Shown piece after piece: positions 1-5,917 of a stretch of DNA of 10,846 bases (positions within the stretch are counted from its first letter, which is position 1; the number at the start of each line of letters is the position of its first letter). A model generated the notes under the pieces. The model ran no database searches. It saw only the letters and a program-made list of their open reading frames with translations, and was not told the DNA's origin. A program made the position numbers and the translations under genes. The DNA is from RGIG2000 sp045612665 (GTDB taxonomy: Bacteria; Bacillota; Clostridia; Oscillospirales; CAG-272), in contig JAZKZO010000069.1 of assembly GCA_045612665.1 (NCBI GenBank), forward strand, positions 1-10,846. Direction: 5' to 3'.

Positions 1-1163
1 GTTTGGATACCCCATATCGTAGTGTAAACGGTGAGGAAGCAAAGAAGGTTCAGCTCTGTGCTGAGCACCGTGCGCTTGCACGCAAGGGCGCTATCGAAAG
101 TGCAGTTCACTTAAAGAATGAGGGCGTGTTGCCATTTAGCAAGGAAGCAGGCAGTGTGGCGGTGATTGGCCCATTGGGAGCAACAGGCGCTATCCACGGT
201 AGCTGGCACTGTGGCGGAAAAATAGAGGAAACCGTTAGCGTATATGATGGCTTGAAGAACCTTTTGGGTGACAAGGTTAAGTTCGCAAAGGGCTGCGCTA
301 TTGATTTTGATGCAACTGATGAATCCTTGTTTGACGAGGCTTGCCAGCTTGCAAAATCAAGCGAGTGCGTTGTTCTTTGCTTAGGCGAGGAGCAGGAATA
401 TTCAGGCGAGGGCAATTGCCGTACAAGCATTGATTTGCCCGAGGTACAGTACAAGCTTCTTGATAGAATTTTAGAGGTTAACAAAAACGTGGCAGTGGCT
501 CTCTTTACAGGCAGACCCTTAGCGATCAGCCGTCTTGACAAGACCGCCCCTGCAATTCTCAATATGTGGATGCCTGGTACAGAGGGTGGCAATGCTTGTG
601 CAAGTCTGCTCTTTGGTGACTCTGTTCCATCAGGTAAAATCACAATGACATTCCCACGCGCTCTTGGTCAGTGTCCGATTTATTATAACCACTACACCAC
701 AGGCAGACCAAAGGCAGAGGAGGATGACGAAAAGTTTGTTCGCTTCACATCCTGCTATATGGATATGCCAAACAGTCCTCTTTACCCATTCGGCTATGGC
801 TTGTCCTACACAAGCTTTGAGTATAGCGACTTTACTCTGAGCAGCAACACAATGAACAGAGGTGACATTCTTGTTGCAAGCGTTAAGGTCAAAAACACAG
901 GCAAGTATAAGGCAAAGGAAGCGGTACAGCTTTACATAAGAGATGTAAAGGGCTCCTGTGTCCGTCCTGTTAAGGAGCTGAAGGGCTTTGAAAAGATAAC
1001 ACTTGACGTTGGCGAGGAAAAGACAGTTTCCTTTGAAATCACCGAGGAAATGCTTAAATATTGGAATCGCGACCTCAAATTCGTTGCCGAAAAGGGCGAA
1101 TTCCAAGTCTTCATCGGCAAGGACTCCGACTGTAAACCCTTCGCAAGCTTTATGCTTATCTAA
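1..1163 (+). CDS. GH3 family beta-glycosidase (beta-glucosidase-like), C-terminal part, 5' truncated by window edge
   Basis: The frame is open from the left edge. The TTG at base 3 is an internal Leu codon, because the protein begins inside the conserved GH3 'PYR' segment that follows the TIM barrel. About 386 residues are visible, so roughly the N-terminal half, including the barrel and the Asp nucleophile, lies outside. Counting from base 3, residues ~20-225 form the GH3 C-terminal alpha/beta sandwich. It contains 'LKNEGVLPF', 'VAVIGP' and the 'YSGEG' loop, whose Glu136 is the candidate acid/base. Residues ~255-386 form the fibronectin-III-like domain, starting at 'PLYPFGYGLSYT' and including 'VKNTGKYKAKEAVQLY'. 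GH3 enzymes remove terminal beta-linked glucose, xylose or related sugars from oligosaccharides; the exact sugar cannot be read from this half. Whether it is secreted is unknown because the N-terminus is missing. A strong terminator follows directly, so it ends its transcript. Family assignment is very secure; substrate is open. Confidence 0.93.
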   Translation, partial: LDTPYRSVNGEEAKKVQLCAEHRALARKGAIESAVHLKNEGVLPFSKEAGSVAVIGPLGATGAIHGSWHCGGKIEETVSVYDGLKNLLGDKVKFAKGCAIDFDATDESLFDEACQLAKSSECVVLCLGEEQEYSGEGNCRTSIDLPEVQYKLLDRILEVNKNVAVALFTGRPLAISRLDKTAPAILNMWMPGTEGGNACASLLFGDSVPSGKITMTFPRALGQCPIYYNHYTTGRPKAEEDDEKFVRFTSCYMDMPNSPLYPFGYGLSYTSFEYSDFTLSSNTMNRGDILVASVKVKNTGKYKAKEAVQLYIRDVKGSCVRPVKELKGFEKITLDVGEEKTVSFEITEEMLKYWNRDLKFVAEKGEFQVFIGKDSDCKPFASFMLI

Positions 1164-1171
1164 ATAATTCC

Positions 1172-1201
1172 AAAGTCCGTACGGTTTTCGTACGGGCTTT
1201 T
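1172..1201 (+). terminator. Intrinsic terminator after the GH3 gene
   Basis: A 12-bp stem (1172-1183 with 1189-1200, one G-T wobble at 1176/1196) closes a 5-nt loop GTTTT and runs into a short T tract. It begins 8 bases after the GH3 stop codon. The stem core is CCGTACG/CGTACGG. Confidence 0.88.
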
Positions 1202-1264
1202 GTGTTTGAAAAGCCGTTATATTTGAATAATATGTAACATTTTATTTAAATTAAACAAAAAGTC

Positions 1265-1293
1265 TTGAAAGTGATATGTGAATATGATAAAAT
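1265..1293 (+). promoter_or_regulatory. Promoter of the beta-helix surface protein gene
   Basis: The -35 box is TTGAAA (1265-1270) and the -10 box is TAAAAT (1288-1293), with a 17-base spacer. TG at 1285-1286 one base before the -10 makes it an extended -10 promoter. Predicted transcription start is near 1300, giving a leader of about 88 nt. The rest of the 224-base gap holds the upstream terminator, AT-rich sequence and a 10-bp palindrome ATGTGCACAT at 1334-1343 of unknown meaning. Confidence 0.75.
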
Positions 1294-1303
1294 GTGCTAG
1301 TAG

Positions 1304-1379
1304 TCTTCGAATGTTGAGACATTTATAGCGCGTATGTGCACATCATTTTGAGAATTACACAAATTAATTTTTTCGAAGG
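1304..1379 (+). promoter_or_regulatory. Leader with self-complementary element overlapping the ribosome binding site
   Basis: TCTTCGAA at 1304-1311, at the predicted 5' end of the mRNA, can pair with TTCGAAGG at 1372-1379 (8 bp, one G-U). The second arm covers most of the Shine-Dalgarno AAGGAG (1376-1381) that serves the ATG at 1388. The pairing would span a 60-nt loop. It is visible in the sequence, but a regulatory role is only a guess, and no known riboswitch class is recognised. Confidence 0.3.
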
Positions 1380-1387
1380 AGAAAGAA

Positions 1388-4234
1388 ATGAAAAACGCAA
1401 AGAAAATTTTCGGTATTCTTATTGCAATAATCGCGTTGGCACTCGTTATGTCAATCTCAATTTTTGCACAAGAATATCAGGTCGGCACTAAAGCTGAATT
1501 TGAAACTGCACATAATAGCGCAGTAGATGGCGACACAATCAAGTTTACTGCCGATATTGATTGGGGAACCTCATATTATACCATTACAAAGGCGATCACA
1601 CTCGATTTGGGTGGCAACAAACTTACAACATCGTTTTCTCACACAGGTCTTCGCTTGAGCAATGATGGTTGCTCGTTTATAAATGGCACTCTTGAACATA
1701 AAGGCGGAGTATGTGCTATCAAGGTTAATAACGCTGATAGAATTGAGGACATTGTTATTGAGTGTACAGCAACATCAGGCGCTACAATCGGCGGTATTGT
1801 TATTCAAAACGGTGCGACAAACCATGTTAACACTATAAAAGATGTGGAAATCAAAGGTGTTGGTCTTACAAACGGTATCGAGGTGGGTGCCGCTGGTGCT
1901 AATAGCTCTGTTATTGACAATATCGAAAATGTAACAATTACAGCAACAGGTTCAGGTATGTGGATTTATGCTCCTGTTGGAACAGTTAAGAATTGCACAA
2001 TTTCAGGCACAGAGTCTGGTATTAAGCTTCATGTTAGAAACGCCGGAAATAATCCGTCTGTTACACTTCAAGATTGCGACGTTACCGGTGGTACACAGGC
2101 GATTCTTGTTGATGATAGCGGAAATAACGGAACAATGAACATTTCAACAGATGGATTTACAACACTTACAAGTGCTGGTAGCAAAATTACAGTGAATGTT
2201 ACTAATGCTAATAACTTCACAGCTGAAATTGCTGGATTTATTCAAAACGAAGATGGTGAATTTGTTGAATGCACCGAGCATACTTATATTCAAACTAATA
2301 GAATTGAGCCACAGTCAACTACTGTGCACGGCTCGGTAACTCTCGTTTGTTCAAAGTGTAATTCTTCTGAGACAAGAGTGATCAAAAGATATGAGTTCAG
2401 TGGAGATCATAATAGCTTTAAGACAGCTTATAATGCGGCAAGTGATTATGACGTTCTCTACATGACCGGAAATACAACTGTTCAACAGTTGAACACTGAT
2501 GGCAAGGCTTCAAGCTTTAATGCTATTGCTAAGCCTGTTGTAATCAATTTGGGTGGCAACACTCTTACAACAACATCGCCGAATTCTGGAATCACGCTTG
2601 GTGGCGGGGCATCTATGATTAACGGTACCATTAAGCACACCGGCAACACGAGCGTATTTAAGGCTTATAATGTAGATAGACTTGAGGATCTTGTGATCAT
2701 CGTTGAGTCATCTAACAAAGATACGGGTGGTATCTCATTAAGAAACGGAACAAACTCCAATTATCCAGCAGGTGTTGGAGGAGGACACATTAACGTAATT
2801 AAAAACGTTAAGATGAGCGGTACTGGTAACTATGGTATTGAAACTTATCAAGTTGCAAACTCAACAAGCTCCTGTATTGATCTTATCGAAAATGTTGAGA
2901 TTGACTCAATGAAGTACGGTATCGATCTTAGATTCCCTCTTGGTACTATCAAGGATAGCGTTATTTCAGGTTCACAAAGCGGAATTGCTGTAAGCGGTAG
3001 CGGTATCACCGTTACACTCGTTGGCGAAAACGAGATTATGGGCGCAAATAATGCGTTTGCAATCTTGTCCGGAAGCGTAATTCTTAAGGCTGATAAATAC
3101 ACAAACTTTATAAATACAAACGGCGGAGACGTGTTCTCTATGAGTGAAACCTCTGCTTCGATATCTACATTTAACCTTGTTGGTTATACAGTTGAGGGCA
3201 ACACCTTTACAGAGTGCGACCACGAAAGCACAGGTGGCTCTTGCACAGTAAGAGCTGAATGTACAAAGTGTACCAAGGTGCTTGGCTATGTACATAGCTA
3301 TGTTGAAAATGTAGAGCAGAGAATTCCTTCTGACTGTACAGTTCAAGGTACAGCATTCTTGTACTGTGGCTGTGGTGCTTCAAAGGAAGAATTCATTGCA
3401 CGTGATCCAAATGCGCACGTATGGTTAACAGAAGAAACTCTTGCTACTTGTACAACTGAGGGCGGTATGTCATACAATTGTAAATACGGCTCTTGCACAG
3501 GCGAGGAATGGGTAGACGTATATCCTGTACTTGGACATGCTATTGTATTGGATGAAGCTGCAGTTGCTCCAACCTGTACCGAAACAGGCTTGACTAGTGC
3601 AGAGCATTGCACAAGAGACGGCTGTACATATGCAACAACACAGCAAACAGTTGACGAGCTCGGACACGACATCATAATTGACGCAGCAGTTCCTTCAACC
3701 TGTACACAAACAGGCTTGGCAGAGGGCAAGCATTGCTCAAGATGTGATGCAGAGACAGTTCTTCAAGCTACCGTTCCAGCACTTGGCCACGATATGAAGA
3801 CCAAGGCAGCAGTTGCTCCAACCTGTATCAATACAGGCTTGACAGAGGGCAAGTATTGCTCAAGATGCGACGATATGACAGTAACACAAACTATCGTTCC
3901 TGTACTTGGCCACGACATTATCACAACAGGTGAGGCAGTTGCTCCAACATGTACACAAACAGGCTTGACAAAGGGCGAGAAGTGCTCAAGATGTGCAAAG
4001 GCAACAGTTGAGCAAGAGGTTATTCCTGCACTTGGCCATACATGGCTTGAGGCAACACTTGAAGCACCAAAGACCTGTAGCGTTTGCGCTACAACTGAGG
4101 GCGAAAAGCTCACACCTCCTGATGAGGGTATGTCCGGCGGAGCAATCGCAGGAATTGTAGCAGGCGCTGTTGCAGTTCTCGGCGGTGGCGGATTCGCACT
4201 CTACTGGTTCGTATTCAGAAAAAGATTTATCTAA
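1388..4234 (+). CDS. Secreted beta-helix-like surface protein with tandem His/Cys repeats and C-terminal membrane anchor
   Basis: The 948-residue product starts at an ATG 6 bases after AAGGAG. Residues 1-27 are a signal peptide: NAKK, then a long hydrophobic core, with likely cleavage after 'SIFA'. Residues ~30-334 and ~335-635 are two homologous halves. Both contain 'LGGN.L', '.INGT..H', 'IENV.I', a 'G.(I/V)K(N/D)..ISG(T/S).SGI' strand pattern and a Cys-containing tail (around 295-321 and 610-630). The short repeated Val/Ile/Gly/Asn strands suggest a right-handed parallel beta-helix of pectate-lyase-like shape. I see no convincing lyase active site, so it may bind glycan or act as an adhesin rather than an enzyme. 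Residues 636-908 are about seven repeats of 40-43 residues with Gly-His then C-x10-C-x2-C. Residues 919-943 are a Gly/Ala-rich membrane helix followed by the basic tail RKRFI, so the protein is probably displayed outside and tethered by this helix. No LPXTG-type sorting motif precedes the helix. It has its own promoter and terminator. The architecture is clear; the function is unknown. Confidence 0.85.
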   Translation: MKNAKKIFGILIAIIALALVMSISIFAQEYQVGTKAEFETAHNSAVDGDTIKFTADIDWGTSYYTITKAITLDLGGNKLTTSFSHTGLRLSNDGCSFINGTLEHKGGVCAIKVNNADRIEDIVIECTATSGATIGGIVIQNGATNHVNTIKDVEIKGVGLTNGIEVGAAGANSSVIDNIENVTITATGSGMWIYAPVGTVKNCTISGTESGIKLHVRNAGNNPSVTLQDCDVTGGTQAILVDDSGNNGTMNISTDGFTTLTSAGSKITVNVTNANNFTAEIAGFIQNEDGEFVECTEHTYIQTNRIEPQSTTVHGSVTLVCSKCNSSETRVIKRYEFSGDHNSFKTAYNAASDYDVLYMTGNTTVQQLNTDGKASSFNAIAKPVVINLGGNTLTTTSPNSGITLGGGASMINGTIKHTGNTSVFKAYNVDRLEDLVIIVESSNKDTGGISLRNGTNSNYPAGVGGGHINVIKNVKMSGTGNYGIETYQVANSTSSCIDLIENVEIDSMKYGIDLRFPLGTIKDSVISGSQSGIAVSGSGITVTLVGENEIMGANNAFAILSGSVILKADKYTNFINTNGGDVFSMSETSASISTFNLVGYTVEGNTFTECDHESTGGSCTVRAECTKCTKVLGYVHSYVENVEQRIPSDCTVQGTAFLYCGCGASKEEFIARDPNAHVWLTEETLATCTTEGGMSYNCKYGSCTGEEWVDVYPVLGHAIVLDEAAVAPTCTETGLTSAEHCTRDGCTYATTQQTVDELGHDIIIDAAVPSTCTQTGLAEGKHCSRCDAETVLQATVPALGHDMKTKAAVAPTCINTGLTEGKYCSRCDDMTVTQTIVPVLGHDIITTGEAVAPTCTQTGLTKGEKCSRCAKATVEQEVIPALGHTWLEATLEAPKTCSVCATTEGEKLTPPDEGMSGGAIAGIVAGAVAVLGGGGFALYWFVFRKRFI
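1475..3300 (+). repeat. Internal tandem duplication of the beta-helix half-domain
   Basis: The two halves of the ectodomain align over about 305-315 residues (copy 1 from residue ~30, copy 2 from ~335). Anchor points are LDLGGN at residue 72 against INLGGN at 386, and the Cys module at 295 against 610. The DNA has diverged considerably, so the duplication is old. Copy 2 carries a small insertion early in the domain. Confidence 0.8.
3293..4111 (+). repeat. Array of about seven His/Cys-rich protein repeats (period 40-43 residues)
   Basis: The His that starts each unit falls at residues 636, 677, 717, 760, 801, 842 and 884. The consensus of units 4-6 is LGHD(x~11)TCx(Q/N)TGL(T/A)xGxxCSRC, then about 14 residues to the next LGH. 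Units 1-3 vary the Cys spacing: CxC in unit 1, C-x4-C in units 2 and 3. The last unit keeps only one CxxC. Units 3-6 are also similar as DNA (shared GCAGTTGCTCCAACC and GGCTTGACAGAGGGCAAG stretches), suggesting recent expansion. One His and three Cys per unit could bind a metal or form disulfides; this is inference. Confidence 0.85.
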
Positions 4235-4244
4235 TAAATAAGCG

Positions 4245-4273
4245 AAAACGGTGAGCATTGCTCGCCGTTTTTT
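4245..4273 (+). terminator. Intrinsic terminator after the beta-helix gene
   Basis: AAAACGGTGAGC (4245-4256) pairs with GCTCGCCGTTTT (4260-4271) around a 3-nt ATT loop, with one G-T wobble. It runs into a 6-T tract and begins 10 bases after the stop codon. Confidence 0.88.
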
Positions 4274-4290
4274 GCATTTTCCTTCTCCTG

Positions 4291-4320
4291 TTGACAAATG
4301 CACTTGCAAAATGGTATAAT
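4291..4320 (+). promoter_or_regulatory. Consensus promoter of the DUF4886 lipoprotein gene
   Basis: A perfect -35 TTGACA (4291-4296) and a perfect -10 TATAAT (4315-4320) are separated by 18 bases, and TG at 4312-4313 gives an extended -10. It should be strong. The leader would be only about 20 nt, with Shine-Dalgarno AAAGGAG at 4335-4341 placed 6 bases before the ATG at 4348. Confidence 0.88.
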
Positions 4321-4347
4321 GCTTGTATATGACTAAAGGAGAACAAT

Positions 4348-5811
4348 ATGAGAAAGAAACTAACTATTTTTTTGTTGATTTTATGCTTGCTTGCAAATCT
4401 TTTCGTTGCTTGCGACGATCCTGATGATAGCTCGTCAAGCGAAAGCTCATCAAGTGAAAGCAGTAGCTCGTCAAGCGAAGAGAGCTCATCAAGTGAGGAA
4501 AGCTCATCAAGCGAGGAAAGCTCATCAAGTGAGGATGAATCCGAATCCGAGGACTCCGCTTTTGATCAAAAATGGAACGAGGACGGAGTGCTTAAAATTT
4601 TGGCAATCGGCAATAGCTTCTCGGACGATGCTATGGAGTACGTTTATCAGGTAGCCAAGGATGCAGGCGTTGAAAGCATTAAGCTCGGTAATATGTTTAT
4701 CGGTGGATGCTCACTCGACACACATCTATTAAACGCGAAGACAAACAAGGGTGCATACGATTTTCGTACTAACTCAAACGGCACTTGGTCAACCAAGGGC
4801 GGAACGTCGATTAGAACCGCCGTTATGAGCGAAAATTGGGACTTTATCACCTTCCAACAGGTAAGTGGATACAGTGGAGTTGCGGACTCGTACGCTAGCC
4901 TTACAGAGCTTATCGAAATAGTTAAGCCACTTTGCCCCGATGCAACTCTTGCTTGGCATATGACTTGGGCATATAAGGTAGGCTCAGGACACGCAGACTT
5001 TTCAAAATACAATAAAAATCAAATGACAATGTACAACGCAATAACAAGCGCTGTAAACACAAAGATTTTAACAAACGAGGACATCTCAATCGTAATACCG
5101 TCGGGCACGTCGATTCAAAACGCAAGAACGTCGGTTATAGGCGAGATGACACGCGACGGATATCATTTGTCCTACGGAATTGGAAGATACATTGCGTCAA
5201 TGACGTTTGTAAAGGCGCTCACAGGTCTTTCAATTGACAACTCCAAAACAACTCCCGATGACGTTGATGCATACGAGCTTAAGGCGATTATCGAAAGCGT
5301 AAATAACGCAATAGATACTCCGTATGAGGTTACAAAATCCTCGTATCCGATAAAACAGGGCGGAGCAGGCGTTAACGATTCCGATAACGTTGGAGATATT
5401 CCTGACGGATTTATTGAGCTAACGGCAGAGCAAATGGGACTTGTGGGCTCTAGCTTCTATAACTCATCCACAAACGGCAATCTTAATAGCGGTACTGACT
5501 CTTGGTACGGTGGCTTTATGGCGACAAAGAAGTTCACACGCGAGGAGCTTCCCGTTGGTTCGATTATAGAAATAGCCTCAGGCTGGCAATACCGTCCAGA
5601 GGGCTGGAATTACGCTACAAAAAGACCTGACAACGTAACTACTCTAAGAATCGTAATTGACGAGGATTGGTGGGGCTCGTATAGCGAAAGAGGCTTCAAT
5701 ATTTCTCAAGTAGGACACACTACAAGCAGTAATAAGGAAATTATGCTCACAACTGACGAGGTTGCAAGCACTGTGTTTAAAATCATAGTTCCCGAGTCAG
5801 CAGTAGAATAA
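4348..5811 (+). CDS. Lipoprotein with Ser/Glu linker and DUF4886 (SGNH-hydrolase-like) domain
   Basis: The 487-residue product has a lipoprotein signal peptide: MRKK, a hydrophobic core, and lipobox LFVAC with lipidated Cys22. Residues 28-71 are a low-complexity Ser/Glu/Asp spacer that would hold the enzyme away from the membrane. Residues ~77-320 match the DUF4886 type of SGNH hydrolase: 'LKILAIGNSFSDDA' with candidate nucleophile Ser90, a 'FQQVSGYSG' block, and 'DGYHLS' with Asp270 and His273 completing the probable triad. SGNH enzymes are usually esterases, so removal of acetyl or other acyl groups from polysaccharide at the cell surface is plausible; the substrate is not known. Residues ~353-487 form a separate Trp/Tyr-rich, probably beta-sandwich domain ('SWYGGFMATKKFTREELPVGS...') that I cannot name and that may bind carbohydrate. 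The gene has its own promoter and terminator, and its neighbours are glycoside hydrolases. Confidence 0.85.
   Translation: MRKKLTIFLLILCLLANLFVACDDPDDSSSSESSSSESSSSSSEESSSSEESSSSEESSSSEDESESEDSAFDQKWNEDGVLKILAIGNSFSDDAMEYVYQVAKDAGVESIKLGNMFIGGCSLDTHLLNAKTNKGAYDFRTNSNGTWSTKGGTSIRTAVMSENWDFITFQQVSGYSGVADSYASLTELIEIVKPLCPDATLAWHMTWAYKVGSGHADFSKYNKNQMTMYNAITSAVNTKILTNEDISIVIPSGTSIQNARTSVIGEMTRDGYHLSYGIGRYIASMTFVKALTGLSIDNSKTTPDDVDAYELKAIIESVNNAIDTPYEVTKSSYPIKQGGAGVNDSDNVGDIPDGFIELTAEQMGLVGSSFYNSSTNGNLNSGTDSWYGGFMATKKFTREELPVGSIIEIASGWQYRPEGWNYATKRPDNVTTLRIVIDEDWWGSYSERGFNISQVGHTTSSNKEIMLTTDEVASTVFKIIVPESAVE
4465..4536 (+). repeat. 18-bp tandem repeats encoding the Ser/Glu linker
   Basis: Four head-to-tail copies of 18 bases encode SSSSEE-type units: 4465-4482, 4483-4500, 4501-4518 and 4519-4536. 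The consensus is AGCTCATCAAGYGAGGAA, and the first copy has three differences from it. The unit is six codons, so gain or loss of copies would change linker length without breaking the frame. Less regular Ser codon runs precede it from about 4429. Confidence 0.85.
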
Positions 5812-5815
5812 GAAT

Positions 5816-5846
5816 AAAAACCATACGGTACGCCGTATGGTTTTTT
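5816..5846 (+). terminator. Intrinsic terminator after the DUF4886 lipoprotein gene
   Basis: CCATACGG (5821-5828) pairs perfectly with CCGTATGG (5833-5840) around a TACG tetraloop. The stem is extended by A/T pairs from 5816 and followed by T5841-5846. It begins 4 bases after the stop codon. Confidence 0.9.
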
Positions 5847-5855
5847 GATATCGTA

Positions 5856-5884
5856 TTGATTTTCCTTCGAAGAAATGGTATAAT
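5856..5884 (+). promoter_or_regulatory. Promoter of the GH78 gene with a palindrome in its spacer
   Basis: The -35 is TTGATT (5856-5861) and the -10 is TATAAT (5879-5884), with a 17-base spacer and an extended -10 TG at 5876-5877. The spacer contains the 8-bp palindrome CTTCGAAG (5865-5872), which continues imperfectly on both sides and could be an operator. Shine-Dalgarno GAGGA (5906-5910) lies 7 bases before the ATG at 5918. Confidence 0.75.
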
Positions 5885-5917
5885 TTTTATAAAGTAATAA
5901 AGCGCGAGGAAAAAGAA

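Noticed and set aside
3..5. TTG as the start codon of the left-edge hydrolase
   Set aside because: It lies inside a conserved GH3 segment with no ribosome binding site; the gene simply continues beyond the window.
630..1106. 158-codon minus-strand open frame inside the GH3 gene
   Set aside because: It is opposite a well-conserved coding domain and has no promoter or ribosome binding site.
1202..1387. Riboswitch in the leader of the surface protein gene
   Set aside because: No known riboswitch core is recognisable; only one long-range complementarity is seen.
1388..3300. Pectate lyase or polygalacturonase call for the beta-helix region
   Set aside because: The fold pattern is similar, but I cannot find the catalytic motifs of either family.
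3530..4060. CRISPR-like or satellite repeat array
   Set aside because: The period of about 123-129 bases is in frame and encodes a protein repeat; units diverge at codon level, with no fixed repeat/spacer structure.
3343..4113. Long minus-strand open frames opposite the His/Cys repeats
   Set aside because: They mirror the repeat DNA of the plus-strand gene, have no ribosome binding sites and are low-complexity shadows.
4391..4654. Plus-strand frame with Ala/Lys/Gln/His repeats
   Set aside because: It is the shifted frame of the Ser/Glu linker DNA in the lipoprotein gene.
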